A stretch of DNA of 35,760 bases, taken from assembly GCA_023475345.1 (NCBI GenBank), contig JAMCWD010000048.1, positions 1 to 35,760 on the forward strand. Direction: 5' to 3'. Position 1 is the first letter of the stretch. Each line of letters opens with the position of its first letter. The notes beneath the pieces were generated by a model. The model did no database searches. It had not been told where the DNA came from and was given only the letters and a program-made list of their open reading frames with translations. Positions 1 to 9,553 of this stretch are shown here, piece by piece. Source of the DNA: Chloroflexota bacterium. Its GTDB lineage: Bacteria; Vulcanimicrobiota; JAMCWD01. Both the position numbers and the translations under genes were made by a program.

Positions 1-119
1 AATCTCAATTTCACTGCATCACCGGAGCCTACAGTGTCGAATTTGAAGCCACAACCAGCGACAGATAAAAGGGTAATCGTTAAGATCAACGCGCTGATAA
101 GTAAGAATTTGTGCTTCAT
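1..119 (-). CDS. Lipoprotein, N-terminal fragment (gene runs off the left edge)
   Basis: Reading the minus strand from an ATG at 117-119 gives 39 residues before the window ends. The start is a classic lipoprotein signal peptide: positive residues (MKHK), a hydrophobic stretch, then the lipobox LSVAGC with the lipidated cysteine at residue 23. After it comes GFKFDTVGSGD, the start of the mature protein. It lies 115 bases downstream of leuS on the same strand. In many Gram-negative genomes the gene after leuS is lptE, the outer-membrane lipoprotein of LPS export, so LptE is a possible identity. The visible residues are too few to support that, and another lipoprotein is equally possible. The lipoprotein call is solid; the function is unknown. 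Confidence 0.6.
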   Translation of the reverse strand, partial: MKHKFLLISALILTITLLSVAGCGFKFDTVGSGDAVKLR

Positions 120-234
120 ATAAAACCCCGTTTTCTGTTTATTCTTGACTCTTTGGTAAGGTCATATCTACCTGTTTTTGTGTACCCTCCACCTCAGATC
201 TTGATTTTTGAATTTGGATGGCCTCCTATGGTCG

Positions 235-2661
235 TCAGAGTACGATGTTAACCAGCTTGCCGGGTATGTAAATTACCCGCCTTATATCTTTCCCATCAAG
301 GACAGGCCTGATATTTTCATCGTTTAAAGCCATTGCTTTTATCTCTTCCTCGGAAGAACCGGACGGAACCGACAGCCTTGCTTTCAGTTTCCCGTTCACC
401 TGGACGACGACGGTGATATTTTCCTGCGCAAGCAGTTCCGGGTCGTATTCGGGCCATCTGGCTTTGAAGACGCTCGTGTCATGGCCCACCTTGTTCCACA
501 GCTCTTCTGCAAGATGCGGCGCGACAGGGGCCATCAGGAGAATATAGCCCTCGGCGGATTTATGGCTGATACAACCGGGCTCCTTGTCATAAAGCTCCTG
601 GAGGCCGTTGAAAAGCTCCATCAGGCCGCTGACTACGGTGTTGAAATGGAACCTCTCGATATCATCCGTGATCTTCTTTATATATCTATGGAGCAGGCCG
701 CGGACGAGGAGAGGCTCATCGATATTTTTCGGAAAATTGTTCTGCATAAAAAACAGGTAAACCCGTCTAAGCCATCTGTAAACCCCTTCTATGCCGCGGT
801 CGTCCCACTCGGAATCCTGTTCCGGCGGCCCGATGAAAAGCTCATAAGCTCTCAGGCTGTCTCTCCCGTATTTTGAAACCAACTCATCCGGATTGACGAT
901 GTTCCCCTTCGACTTGGCCATTTTGCTTCCCATGCGGTAGATCATCCCCTGGTTGAAAAGCCTGGTGAACGGTTCCTTGAAATTCACATAGCCCATGTCG
1001 TAAAGGACTTTTGTGAAAAAGCGTGAGTACAACAGGTGGAGGACGGCATGTTCGACGCCGCCCACGTACTGGTCAACGGGGAGCCATCGCCTGACGGCTT
1101 CTTTATCGGCCGGGCCTTCATCATATTCCGGCGAAACATATCTCAGGTAATACCATGAGGAGCAAATCCACTGTGAGATGGTATCGGTGTCTCTGCGGGC
1201 TTTTTCACCGCATACGGGGCATGTTGTATTTACGAATTCGGGTATGGCGGCAAGAGGCGATTCGCCTGTACCGGTGGGCTGGTACCTGTCAACATGGGGG
1301 AGCATTACAGGCAGGTCGGATTCGGGGACAGGGACTATGCCGCATTTTTCGCAGTGGACCATCGGGACAGGGGCGCCCCAGTAGCGCTGGCGCGAAACGA
1401 GCCAGTCGTGGATGCGGAAGTTGACCTTTTCTTCGGCAAGCCCGCGGCTCCCGAGATCTTTCACTATTTCTTTCCAGAAATCCGAGGAAGACATACCGTT
1501 GTATTTGCCGGAATTGATCATCGTGCCTTCGCCGGCATAACATTCTTCGGTCTCACAGTTTTCCGGGGGCTTTATGACCTCGATTATCGGGATGCCGAAT
1601 TTTTGAGCGAATTCGAAATCCCTGGTGTCATGGGCCGGGACGGCCATTATTGCGCCTGTCCCGTAAGTTATCAGGACGTAATCGGAGATCCAAATAGGGA
1701 TCTCCTCGCCGTTGACGGGGTTTATAGCGTAAGCGCCGGTTTTTGCGCCTGTCTTTTCGCGCTCCGACGCCATTCGTGCAAGGTCGCTGGTTTTCAGCGT
1801 ATTGTCGATATATTCCATGACGGCTTCCCGGCATTCGGGAGCCGTTATTTTTTCCACCAGGGGATGCTCAGGCGCAAGCACCATGTAAGTGGCCCCGAAC
1901 AGCGTATCAGGACGGGTGGTGAATATTTTCAGTTCATCGGGATGCCCCTTGATCTTAAAGATGACCTCGGCTCCTTTAGATTTGCCGATCCAGTTGGCCT
2001 GCATCAGCCTGACTCTTTCCGGCCAGTCCAGCCCTTCGAGGTCGTCAAGCAGCCTTTCGGCATAATCGGTTATCTTGAAAAACCACTGGGGCAGCATCTT
2101 CTTGACTACTTCAGAGCCACAGCGCTCACAGACGCCGTCAACGACTTCTTCGTTCGCAAGGCCGGTTTTGCAGGAAGTACACCAGTTGATGGGAGCCTCT
2201 TTCCTGTAAGCGAGGCCTCTCTCCATGAATTTCAGGAACATCCACTGGGTATATTTATAATATTCAGGCGAGGAGGTATTTATTTCCCTGTCCCAGTCAT
2301 ACATCGCGCCGATATCGTGGAGTTGGCGCTTCATGTTGGCGATGCTGCGTCCGATGTTCTCTTTGGGATGGAGGCCCTTCTTGATGGCCGCGTTCTCGGC
2401 GGGAAGGCCGAATGCATCCCATCCCATCGGGTGGAGGATGTTGTATCCTTTCATCTTCATGTAGCGCGACCAGACATCGGATAGGACATAACCCCGCCAG
2501 TGGCCTACATGGAGGCCCTCGCCGCTGGGGTACGGGAACATGTCCAGGCAGTAATAATTTTTCGAGCGGTCGGCGGCAGGGTCGTCCACGGTTTTATGAG
2601 CGCCGGTTTCTTCCCATATTTTCTGCCATTTCGGCTCTATTTCATTGAACATATATTTCAT
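235..2661 (-). CDS. leuS: Leucyl-tRNA synthetase
   Basis: Charges tRNA-Leu with leucine in the cytoplasm (class I synthetase). The 808-residue protein has the HIGH-type motif HVGH at about residues 51-54 and a KMSKS-type motif KMAKS at about 580-584. The CP1 editing domain is recognisable from [16 protein letters not shown], and a zinc-type CxxC...CxxC module sits in the first third. The frame is open upstream to 2841. I place the start at 2661 because a GGAGG lies 9 bases before that ATG, and because a good promoter (-10 at 2707-2712, -35 at 2731-2736) lies inside the would-be extension. Length is normal for bacterial LeuRS. The Ser to Ala change in KMSKS is minor. It is divergent from the gene at 2860. 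Confidence 0.97.
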   Translation of the reverse strand: MKYMFNEIEPKWQKIWEETGAHKTVDDPAADRSKNYYCLDMFPYPSGEGLHVGHWRGYVLSDVWSRYMKMKGYNILHPMGWDAFGLPAENAAIKKGLHPKENIGRSIANMKRQLHDIGAMYDWDREINTSSPEYYKYTQWMFLKFMERGLAYRKEAPINWCTSCKTGLANEEVVDGVCERCGSEVVKKMLPQWFFKITDYAERLLDDLEGLDWPERVRLMQANWIGKSKGAEVIFKIKGHPDELKIFTTRPDTLFGATYMVLAPEHPLVEKITAPECREAVMEYIDNTLKTSDLARMASEREKTGAKTGAYAINPVNGEEIPIWISDYVLITYGTGAIMAVPAHDTRDFEFAQKFGIPIIEVIKPPENCETEECYAGEGTMINSGKYNGMSSSDFWKEIVKDLGSRGLAEEKVNFRIHDWLVSRQRYWGAPVPMVHCEKCGIVPVPESDLPVMLPHVDRYQPTGTGESPLAAIPEFVNTTCPVCGEKARRDTDTISQWICSSWYYLRYVSPEYDEGPADKEAVRRWLPVDQYVGGVEHAVLHLLYSRFFTKVLYDMGYVNFKEPFTRLFNQGMIYRMGSKMAKSKGNIVNPDELVSKYGRDSLRAYELFIGPPEQDSEWDDRGIEGVYRWLRRVYLFFMQNNFPKNIDEPLLVRGLLHRYIKKITDDIERFHFNTVVSGLMELFNGLQELYDKEPGCISHKSAEGYILLMAPVAPHLAEELWNKVGHDTSVFKARWPEYDPELLAQENITVVVQVNGKLKARLSVPSGSSEEEIKAMALNDENIRPVLDGKDIRRVIYIPGKLVNIVL

Positions 2662-2706
2662 TCCGGTTGCCTCCAGCATTGTCAAACATGATGTTGATGT
2701 CCGCTT

Positions 2707-2736
2707 ATTATAATACTTTGCCGCGATTTTTTGCAA
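2707..2736 (-). promoter_or_regulatory. Sigma-70-type promoter of leuS
   Basis: On the minus strand, TTGCAA (2731-2736) and TATAAT (2707-2712) are separated by 18 bases. Transcription would start near 2700, leaving about 40 bases of leader before the leuS ATG at 2661. This agrees with the short leuS start. No experimental support. Confidence 0.6.
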
Positions 2737-2859
2737 CTTTAATTTATAAGGTGTGCAAGTTGATTTCAATATAAAGAATGTCCAAATATACGGCCCGGTG
2801 AGAAGGAGCGCAGGTTCGTTTCTCGAAATTTCAATCATCAAGCTTATAAGGGCGGGTTT

Positions 2860-4080
2860 ATGGATTATCTCAGCAGTTACATGGGGATACCCGTTATATC
2901 GCCCCAGGGAGATAAGATAGGCAGGGTGGCGGATTTCACCATCCCGTTAAATGTAAATTACCCGGAATTCACTTCCATCATAGTAAAAAAAGGCGGCGAC
3001 CTGCGCAGGGTAACGCTTGAAAGAATAGCTTCCTTTACGAAGCTGGGTCTGACGCTGAAATCGGGATGGGACGATCTCCCCGAATTTGCGGAACAACCGG
3101 ACGAGATGCTTTGCGTCCGAGATTTACTCGACCAGCAAATAGTCGATGTTCACGGGAGGCGCGTGATCCGGGTAAACGATTTACAGTTGTCCCGCGTCAA
3201 CAAGTTTTTCCGGATAGTCGGGGTCGATATGGGTGAGACCGGCCTTTTGCGCAGGATGGGGATGGGCAGGGTTCCGGGGTTTCTGTCCCGGCTCCTTAAA
3301 GTCGATGTAAAGGACAGGATCATCCCGTGGAAATATGTTCAGCCGCTTTCCATGACCGATAAATCCGGTCTCAAGCTGACGATTACAAACAGCGCCTTAT
3401 CGAAGATCCACCCCGCCGATCTTGCCGAAATCCTCACCGACTTAAACGGGGACGAGCGTGCACGCCTTTTCGAATCGCTGGAAGACGAGGTGGCGGCGGA
3501 AGCCCTCCAGGAGATGGACGAAGACCTCCAGGTTTCCATGATCAGATCGCTCCCCGAGGAGAGGGCCAGCGATATTATCGAGGAGATGGCCCCCGACGAG
3601 GCGGCGGATCTTCTCGGTGATCTGCCGGAGGAAAAGGCCCGTGAGCTTCTGTCACTCATGGAGGAAGAAGACGCATCCGAAGTCCGTGAGCTTATGGTGC
3701 ATGCCGACGATACGGCAGGCGGCCTTATGACGCCTGATTTCGTGGCCATCCCTTCGAACCTCAATGCCCAGGAAACCATCGATAAGCTCCGCGAAATGGC
3801 CCCCGACGCCGAAACCATCTATTATGTCTATGTGGTGGACACCGAAAAACGCCTGGTAGGCGTGATTTCGCTCCGGGACCTCATCGTCAACCAGCCTGAA
3901 ACCCCTGTTGAAAGCTTCATGTGGCGCACGGTGTACAGCGTCAAAGCCGATGCTCCGCCCGAAGACGTTATCGAGTTGATGGATAAGTACGACCTGCTTG
4001 CATTGCCGGTCGTCGATGACGAGAACCATCTCATGGGGATTATCACTCACGACGACGTTATCGAGATAATGAGGGAATAG
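2860..4080 (+). CDS. Soluble PRC-barrel / MgtE N-domain / CBS-pair protein
   Basis: A 406-residue cytoplasmic protein. Residues 1-165 look like two PRC-barrel-like units ([16 protein letters not shown]; later [15 protein letters not shown]). Residues 180-280 match the superhelical MgtE N domain ([16 protein letters not shown], then repeated acidic [17 protein letters not shown] turns). Residues 285-406 are a CBS pair. In MgtE magnesium channels the N domain and CBS pair sense Mg2+ and gate a membrane pore, but here no membrane segment follows. Soluble proteins with this layout exist as a known but poorly understood family. The next gene, 40 bases downstream, is a potassium-channel-like protein, so a sensor role for that channel is a reasonable inference. 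The start is preceded by a purine-rich site (AAGGGCGG). Confidence 0.8.
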   Translation: MDYLSSYMGIPVISPQGDKIGRVADFTIPLNVNYPEFTSIIVKKGGDLRRVTLERIASFTKLGLTLKSGWDDLPEFAEQPDEMLCVRDLLDQQIVDVHGRRVIRVNDLQLSRVNKFFRIVGVDMGETGLLRRMGMGRVPGFLSRLLKVDVKDRIIPWKYVQPLSMTDKSGLKLTITNSALSKIHPADLAEILTDLNGDERARLFESLEDEVAAEALQEMDEDLQVSMIRSLPEERASDIIEEMAPDEAADLLGDLPEEKARELLSLMEEEDASEVRELMVHADDTAGGLMTPDFVAIPSNLNAQETIDKLREMAPDAETIYYVYVVDTEKRLVGVISLRDLIVNQPETPVESFMWRTVYSVKADAPPEDVIELMDKYDLLALPVVDDENHLMGIITHDDVIEIMRE

Positions 4081-4120
4081 CGGGGATGCAGAAACCGGAA
4101 GGGAAGCGAGGTGCTACCGC

Positions 4121-4798
4121 ATGATGAAGTATAAATTTCTCTGGCTTTTGATTTCCCTCGTCTTAATGTTCCTCATCTATCCTTTTTTCGAAGGCGGGGG
4201 AACGGAGTCTCTGATTCTTGCGATACTTTTCACTATAATACTCCTGGCGGGCATCTCCGCCGCCTCACAGAAAAAAATACACCTGGCGGTGGGTTTATTG
4301 CTGGCCGTCCCTTCTTTCATCACCGACTGGCTTCTCATACTTACGCATAAGCCGGTCTTTTATATTTTAAGCGGTGTCTTTTCTATAGCTTTTTTTATCT
4401 TCGTAATTGTCGTAATAATGTATTCGATCATGACGGCAAAAGAAGTAACAGGCGAGATCCTCCTGGGTGCGGTCAATGTTTACCTGCTTCTGGGGCTTGT
4501 CTGGAGCGTCGCTTATTCGCTCCTGTATTTTATCGACTACAGGAGTTTTTCCCTCGGGGCTTTAAGCCCTGTAGAGCACGATGTGTCCTGGATAAAGTTT
4601 TTATATTTCAGTTTTTCCACTCTTACCACGCTGGGGATTGGTGATATAACTCCCGCCACGGCTTTCTCCCAGTCGTTCACTTCTCTTGAGGCCGTCGTGG
4701 GAGTCCTGTTCATAGCCGTATTGGTCGGCCGCCTCGTGGGACTTTACCTTTACGAATCCAGGATTGATGCCGCCCGCCGCCATGACAGGCAGGAATAA
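4121..4798 (+). CDS. Two-pore-helix (Ion_trans_2) potassium-channel-like membrane protein
   Basis: A 225-residue integral membrane protein with about six hydrophobic segments. The last part has the layout of an ion channel pore: transmembrane helix, pore loop TLTTLGIGDITP, then a final helix. The selectivity filter reads TLGIGD where most K+ channels have T-V-G-Y-G-D; Ile in place of Tyr is seen in some K+ channels, so K+ conduction remains plausible. The N-terminal four helices carry no recognisable voltage-sensor arginine ladder. There are two adjacent ATG codons (4121, 4124) after a GAGGTG site. It is probably co-transcribed with the upstream MgtE_N/CBS gene, which may regulate it. The protein ends with a short charged tail. 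Confidence 0.8.
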   Translation: MMKYKFLWLLISLVLMFLIYPFFEGGGTESLILAILFTIILLAGISAASQKKIHLAVGLLLAVPSFITDWLLILTHKPVFYILSGVFSIAFFIFVIVVIMYSIMTAKEVTGEILLGAVNVYLLLGLVWSVAYSLLYFIDYRSFSLGALSPVEHDVSWIKFLYFSFSTLTTLGIGDITPATAFSQSFTSLEAVVGVLFIAVLVGRLVGLYLYESRIDAARRHDRQE

Positions 4799-4877
4799 GC
4801 GGCGGCATACGTTGCAGGAAACACTTTACTTGTAATGAATAGAGGAAAAAAATTCATATAGATCGGGCAGGTGTTTT

Positions 4878-5903
4878 ATGAACGAACCCATGAACGAACT
4901 GAGAAGAGACCCGTTAAGCGGCAACTGGATTATAATCGGCGAGAGGATCGGCGGGAAGCGCCCTTTCCAATATGAAAAATGCCCGTTCTGCCCGGGCCAG
5001 GAAGATCAGACTCCGCCGCCTATATACACCAGGACGGATAACGGCTCATGGCTCGTGCGGGTTGTCCCCGACAGGTTCCCCGTATTACAGATTGAAGGGG
5101 ATCTGAACAAATACGGCGTCGATATGTATGACCGTATGGACGGCATCGGAGCTCACGAGATAATCATAGAATCCCCCGACCACAAGGCGACGCTGGGGAC
5201 GCTGTCTGTCAGAAATATCGCTTTCCTCCTGGAAACATGGCAGCAGCGCATCCTTGATTTAAAAAAGGACAAGCGGTTCAGCTACATCCTGGTTTTCAGG
5301 AACCAGGGGCCGGGCACGGGCGTTTTTACGGCACATCCTTATTCGCAGGTAGTGGCCACCCCCTTCATTCCCACGGTCGTCAAGCCCAATTTAAAAAGCA
5401 TGAAACGGTACTTTGAATTAAAGGAGCGCTGCATATTGTGCGATTCCATCGCCCAGGTAAGGAGATCCGGGGATCGCATAATCGCCCAGACCAAAAATTT
5501 TATCAGCATCGCGCCGTTCGCCTCACAGTCCATGTATGAGACGATGATCCTTCCCCTGTGCCATAGCTATGAATTCGAATGCGACAATACGTGGGAAAGG
5601 CTGGAAGAGCTGGCCCGTCTCCTCAAAAGGGTGGTCGGGGCTATCGAAAGCCTGATGCTTGAAAACCCGTCTCATACCCTGGTAATTCACACTTCTCCGA
5701 ACCTCGATTCGGATAACGATACGGAAGGGCAATGGAAAACATTGAAGCAGGATTTTCACTGGTTCATCAGGATCATGCCGCATCCCAACCCCATGTCGGG
5801 CTTTGAGCGGGGGACCGGCATCAGCACGAATATCATGTCGCCTGAAAAGGCAACACTGCTTCTAAGGGAAAAGCTGGCAACCATCCCTATAGATATAGAC
5901 TGA
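4878..5903 (+). CDS. GalT-family (HIT superfamily) protein lacking the catalytic histidine
   Basis: The 341-residue protein matches the galactose-1-phosphate uridylyltransferase fold along its length: RRDPLSGNWIII at the start, a zinc-type CPFC at 35-38, PDRFPVL, a CILC pair at 185-188, and a C-terminal half with DFHWFIRIMPHP. GalT uses the second His of HPHxQ as the nucleophile that carries UMP. Here the motif is HPYSQ (153-157), so the nucleophile is Tyr155 (TAT at 5340-5342). The second conserved site, normally HWH, reads HWF (Phe296). Both changes remove chemistry needed for uridylyl transfer, so classical GalT activity is unlikely. It could be a binding protein or an enzyme with different chemistry. 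No other sugar gene lies next to it. Confidence 0.8.
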   Translation: MNEPMNELRRDPLSGNWIIIGERIGGKRPFQYEKCPFCPGQEDQTPPPIYTRTDNGSWLVRVVPDRFPVLQIEGDLNKYGVDMYDRMDGIGAHEIIIESPDHKATLGTLSVRNIAFLLETWQQRILDLKKDKRFSYILVFRNQGPGTGVFTAHPYSQVVATPFIPTVVKPNLKSMKRYFELKERCILCDSIAQVRRSGDRIIAQTKNFISIAPFASQSMYETMILPLCHSYEFECDNTWERLEELARLLKRVVGAIESLMLENPSHTLVIHTSPNLDSDNDTEGQWKTLKQDFHWFIRIMPHPNPMSGFERGTGISTNIMSPEKATLLLREKLATIPIDID

Positions 5904-5935
5904 ACGGAATAGATATTACGCCGGAAAATCCGGAT

Positions 5936-6187
5936 TCATCTTATCTTCTCTATCCTGACGCCGCCGCATTTCGGGCAGCGGTCTTTCAGCATCGTGAGGC
6001 GGATATAAACGGTCAGCCCGACGAACGCAAGCACAAGCCCTATAATGCCGTAATCTCTTTCTAAAAATAAGACACTCCCCACGGCGGCAATTCCGAAAAG
6101 CAGAAGGACAAAGATAGTATCTTTCTTCCAGACGAACGGCTTATATGGCCCTTCATATCCGCAATCCGGGCATTTTATCTTTTGCAT
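5936..6187 (-). CDS. Small zinc-ribbon membrane protein
   Basis: 83 residues: an N-terminal zinc-ribbon half (KCPDCGYEGPYKP), two hydrophobic helices (roughly 25-42 and 46-65), then a second CxxC (CPKCGGVRIEKI). The four cysteines could form one zinc site after the helical hairpin folds back, with both ends in the cytoplasm. It has the same design as the protein encoded just upstream (6280-6606) and is probably a paralogue. I do not recognise a function. Confidence 0.7.
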   Translation of the reverse strand: MQKIKCPDCGYEGPYKPFVWKKDTIFVLLLFGIAAVGSVLFLERDYGIIGLVLAFVGLTVYIRLTMLKDRCPKCGGVRIEKIR

Positions 6188-6279
6188 ATAAGATCATATC
6201 CCTTATAACTTTATTTTCAATTTTCTCTTAACTGTCGAAAGTCCGTGACTTACCAGGCTCCAGGAATACAGCTTGCCTG

Positions 6280-6606
6280 CTATGGTGCCTGTTCGTCAGG
6301 CCCGGCGGCCTCGTCGGTTCCGCCAGACTCGTCAGGCCCGGCAGACCTGGCAGACTCGACCGGTTCGGTATCTTTGCTCCCACACTTCGGGCACGACCTG
6401 TCTTGCGAAATCCTGTTCATCCATATATATAGGACAAACATGATCACGAAAGAGGTTATGACCACCTGGCTTGACTTTATGAAAAAAGAAAATATCATGA
6501 CCCCGGTCAATATGAAAACAAGCAGCAAAAGCAATATCGCAGTGATGCGGCTGATGCTTTTGCCCTGTCCTTCATACCCGCATGCGGAACATTTCATCTT
6601 TGACAT
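6280..6606 (-). CDS. Small zinc-ribbon membrane protein with low-complexity tail
   Basis: 108 residues with the same plan as its downstream neighbour: KCSACGYEG, two transmembrane helices, then SCPKCGS. It ends in an acidic Gly/Pro/Asp/Glu tail built from imperfect repeats (AGPDESGGTDEAAGPDE). I chose the ATG at 6606 because GGGAG ends 7 bases before it; an in-frame TTG two codons upstream (6612) is less well placed. It starts 12 bases after the stop of the secreted protein gene at 6619-7119, so the two are likely one transcript. Function unknown. Confidence 0.7.
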   Translation of the reverse strand: MSKMKCSACGYEGQGKSISRITAILLLLLVFILTGVMIFSFFIKSSQVVITSFVIMFVLYIWMNRISQDRSCPKCGSKDTEPVESARSAGPDESGGTDEAAGPDEQAP

Positions 6607-6618
6607 TTTCAATCTCCC

Positions 6619-7119
6619 TTATTGAGAACCCGCTCCGGGGCCGGCATTCTCTTCAATATTCATGAACTTTTTTGACAGGATCAGGAGCACGCCTTTTTCC
6701 TGCCCCCTGTCATATTTCAAGGTAATCGATGCCGTATCGCCATCCCATATCCATTCGTCTTTTGCCGGATCTTTACGAACCCCTTCCCCGTATATCTCGA
6801 ACGCCGCGTTTTTCAGCGCTTCGATATTCCCCTCTGTCCCCACCTGCATCAGGATTCCTGCGAATTTACCCTTGTAGAACTGGTAAGCCAGCAGTTGTAA
6901 ATCGGCTTCGCCGAATTTCATCAGGTCGTCTTTTCGGATATATAATTTAGAATCGCCGCTATCGATAATAAGTTCAAAATCGTTGTATTTGGATATATCG
7001 GCTCCCCACTCAAGATCGCTGAAGCCGTCCGGCTCGTTCTGGAACGGCCATGCCGCAGAGAACCCCGCAGCGCAGAATACAACAAGAGTTAAAAACAGAA
7101 CCGCAAACCTCTTTCTCAT
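6619..7119 (-). CDS. Secreted hypothetical protein
   Basis: 166 residues with a clear Sec signal peptide (MRKR, hydrophobic core, cleavage probably after FSAA). The mature part begins with WPFQNEPDGFSDLEWGADISKY and continues as an alternating alpha/beta domain ending near KGVLLILSKKF. The pattern GF.DL.WG.DI near the start, then FYKG.F, then Y.W.GD recalls small periplasmic proteins common in delta-proteobacterial and related genomes, with no known role. It is the first gene of a probable three-gene run with the two zinc-ribbon membrane proteins. An AAGGA site lies about 10 bases before the ATG. Confidence 0.7.
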   Translation of the reverse strand: MRKRFAVLFLTLVVFCAAGFSAAWPFQNEPDGFSDLEWGADISKYNDFELIIDSGDSKLYIRKDDLMKFGEADLQLLAYQFYKGKFAGILMQVGTEGNIEALKNAAFEIYGEGVRKDPAKDEWIWDGDTASITLKYDRGQEKGVLLILSKKFMNIEENAGPGAGSQ

Positions 7120-7204
7120 TTTTGTCCCGTCCTTCTATTAATGCTTATCGGTTTCATATTTCAAGCGCCCTCCAGGCGTTTTACCCGGTTTTTCAATCTC
7201 TGTC

Positions 7205-7936
7205 TCACTCGGTCTGGTCTTCCATGAATCCTGTTATATCGAGGAAAACATCCATAAGCGATGCGCCCTCGCCGCTGTGATAAAGCTCTTTAAGCCTGGT
7301 CGTCGTATCGCAGGCAAGGAGTTTACCCTTGTTGAGGACGGCCACCCTGTCGCACAGGGTTTCGGCTTCCTCCAGGTAATGGGTACAGAGGAACAGCGTT
7401 ACACCTTCGGATGAGAGTCTTCGGAACAGGTTATACATCTCTCTCCTGCCGGGCGGGTCAAGGTGAGAAGTCGGCTCGTCAAGGAAAAGTATCCTGGGAG
7501 AATGGAGCAGCGCCCTGGCTATAAGGACTCTCTGGCGCATCCCCCTGGAAAGCTTCGACGTTGGCTTCCTGCCGTATCCATTCGCGCCCAGAAGTTTCAA
7601 CACCTCGTCAACCCTGCTTCCCGGAACCCCGTACAACTGGGCGAAAATGTCGAGGTTTTCCCTTGCGCTCAGCCTCTCGTATAAATTCTGCTCTTCGAAA
7701 ACCACGCCGAAGATTTTCTTAAGATCTTCGATCTCTTTTCCGACATCCTTACCTGCAAGATACGCCCTGCCTTTATCGGGACGTATCTGGCCGGTGAGTA
7801 TCCTCAGCGTGGTGGTTTTCCCTGCCCCGTTGGGCCCGAGAAACCCGAAAATCTCTCCTTCCCCGACGGAAAACGTCAGGTCGTTGAGGACTTCCTTCTT
7901 TTCATAATTCTTGAATAACCCTTCCGCTTTTATCAT
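7205..7936 (-). CDS. ABC transporter ATP-binding protein (ABC-2 exporter type)
   Basis: 243 residues with all nucleotide-binding motifs: Walker A GPNGAGKTT, Q-loop near FEEQNLYERLS, signature LSRGMRQR (a variant of LSGGQ), Walker B ILFLDEP, and the switch His in LCTHYLEEAE. The CcmA/NatA-like sequence predicts an ATPase that energises an ABC-2 membrane exporter. No permease gene follows: the next 85 bases are non-coding and lead to an unrelated gene. It starts 3 bases after the stop of the M48 protease gene, so the two are translated from one message. The partner must be elsewhere, or the ATPase serves another protein. Confidence 0.85.
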   Translation of the reverse strand: MIKAEGLFKNYEKKEVLNDLTFSVGEGEIFGFLGPNGAGKTTTLRILTGQIRPDKGRAYLAGKDVGKEIEDLKKIFGVVFEEQNLYERLSARENLDIFAQLYGVPGSRVDEVLKLLGANGYGRKPTSKLSRGMRQRVLIARALLHSPRILFLDEPTSHLDPPGRREMYNLFRRLSSEGVTLFLCTHYLEEAETLCDRVAVLNKGKLLACDTTTRLKELYHSGEGASLMDVFLDITGFMEDQTE

Positions 7937-7939
7937 AAA

Positions 7940-9460
7940 TCAAGCTCCGCCGATCTCAAGTAATAGCCATATTATGCCCAGTGCCGTGGAAAGCCCTGCT
8001 ATGAAAAGCTGAAATGCCAGGTAACGGCATTTGATTTTCTCCCCGCTTTCCTTGAGGATATCCCGGATTTCGAGATACGGGCCGATTTCCCTCCGGTACC
8101 AGCCGCTTACCGTAACTTCGTCTCCTATCAACTCGGGTACCTTGAAGAGACCGAAAATCAACTCCAGTATCCCCAGGGGCTGGCGGTAAATTATGGGGAT
8201 GAAACCCGATTCATCCTGCAATACAAGGTCTTTGCTCCACATGATCCCCGGTATCCCCCGCCCGATGACTTTGCCTTTTAAAGTCGCAGGGAATGAGCGT
8301 ATGCCCGATACTTTCACACTGGCCAGGAGGCCGGTAACTTCAGCATCGGGAAAATTACGGCGGGGGTATGCAAACGCAAGCTTTATCCAGTAAGAGATCC
8401 CGAAAATTATCAGGGGGATCCCGAAATATTTATGCTGGATAATTACGAAGAGAACCCCTGCAAGGAACGCCGCCAGGGGGAAGAATTTGAAAAACAGGTC
8501 AACCAGGAATTCGTCCCAGTAGCTTTCGGGCTGTTTTTCGGTGACGAAGCCGTATAACGGTTTTATGCCCTGAGATTCGGCCTGGGATTCAAGAGCAAGG
8601 ATCCTTTTTGCAGGCAGGGGGTGTGAAGAGCTTAATTCCATGAATGAAGCCCACGGGTTCCATAAGTCCCATTTCATAGCGGCGGTCATGTTTTCCGAGC
8701 TGAAGCCTCCGCTGAGTGCGGAATTTAAGGCAAGCGCCCCCGCCGTCTTTGGATCGAATATGCCGAAGCTCCGGCCCGCCATGGCCAGAGTTTCATTCTT
8801 TTTATCACTGTCGCCTTCTGCGGGGGCTTTCGCAATCCCGTAAGCAATCTTCACAAGGCTTGATGAAAGCAGGTTGGGATCGCCGGTAATCTTTCCCGAA
8901 AACTGGTCGGCATAATATTCCCTGACCCTTGAAAGGAAGAGGACGATATACTGGCTGACGATATACGCGATGAAAGAGATAACCCCTATCAAGACCGCGC
9001 CGCCTTTGTTCTTTCCGCCGCCTCTGGAATAAACAAGAGTCCTTGCCGCGATATAAAGCAGGAGCGGGACTATGGCCGCGACGGTCATGACGACAAAATC
9101 CCAGTGATAGATATGTCCCAACTCGTGACCGACGACCGCCTCAAGCTCTTTTTCGTCAAGGACCTCCATAAGGCCCGCAGTAACTACGAGCCGGGAGTCG
9201 CCGGGATGATGGCCGTAAGTAAAAGCGTTGGGGTTGCCGTCGTGTATGATGCCGAACCGGGGAAACGGGATGTTCTTCTCGGCGGATGCGTTTGTTATAA
9301 AATCCCGGAGGTGAGCCGGGATCTTGTCGGCGGAAAGCCATTCCACTTTGTATATCCAGTCAAGGATGAACGGGCCGAGCAGGTACTGGAGCAGGATTAT
9401 GACTATTGCAAAAATGAAAGCGGCCAGGGGAGGGAAGCCGAGATAAGTGATTGTCCCCAT
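7940..9460 (-). CDS. M48 family (HtpX-like) membrane metalloprotease
   Basis: 506 residues from the first ATG. The zinc protease motif HELGH is at 112-116, with the third ligand likely in SRVREYYADQFSG, the HtpX/Ste24 arrangement. Hydrophobic segments flank the catalytic domain (residues 8-35, 122-140, 155-172, then 335-375 and the C-terminus). After it comes a beta-rich module (KVIGRGIPGIMWSKDLVLQDE... GWYRREIGPYLEI) seen in other M48 proteins. It probably degrades or cuts membrane proteins. The start is uncertain: the frame stays open and strongly hydrophobic for 23 codons upstream (to 9529), and a perfect GGAGGTG (9537-9543) sits at the right distance from there, yet no ATG, GTG or TTG is present in that extension. 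Confidence 0.85.
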   Translation of the reverse strand: MGTITYLGFPPLAAFIFAIVIILLQYLLGPFILDWIYKVEWLSADKIPAHLRDFITNASAEKNIPFPRFGIIHDGNPNAFTYGHHPGDSRLVVTAGLMEVLDEKELEAVVGHELGHIYHWDFVVMTVAAIVPLLLYIAARTLVYSRGGGKNKGGAVLIGVISFIAYIVSQYIVLFLSRVREYYADQFSGKITGDPNLLSSSLVKIAYGIAKAPAEGDSDKKNETLAMAGRSFGIFDPKTAGALALNSALSGGFSSENMTAAMKWDLWNPWASFMELSSSHPLPAKRILALESQAESQGIKPLYGFVTEKQPESYWDEFLVDLFFKFFPLAAFLAGVLFVIIQHKYFGIPLIIFGISYWIKLAFAYPRRNFPDAEVTGLLASVKVSGIRSFPATLKGKVIGRGIPGIMWSKDLVLQDESGFIPIIYRQPLGILELIFGLFKVPELIGDEVTVSGWYRREIGPYLEIRDILKESGEKIKCRYLAFQLFIAGLSTALGIIWLLLEIGGA

Positions 9461-9553
9461 GCCTGCTCCGAATAAAAGTCCGAAAAGGAGAACCAGTACC
9501 AGTATTGATCTGAATGCGAGGTTAATAACGGCTGTTCACCTCCGTAACTGGAT

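Noticed and set aside
1294..2484. Long open frame (396 codons) on the plus strand inside leuS
   Set aside because: It is the antisense shadow of leuS; no ribosome site, no recognisable domain, and leuS coding is certain.
2662..2841. 60-residue N-terminal extension of LeuRS
   Set aside because: It contains the promoter and lacks the LeuRS N-terminal pattern; the ATG at 2661 has a good GGAGG.
4878..5903. Naming the gene galT
   Set aside because: The catalytic His and the second His of HWH are both absent, so the enzyme name would mislead.
7120..7204. Terminator hairpin after the orphan ABC ATPase
   Set aside because: A 7-base stem exists (AAGCGCC/GGCGTTT), but it pairs better on the plus strand and lacks a T run on the minus strand.
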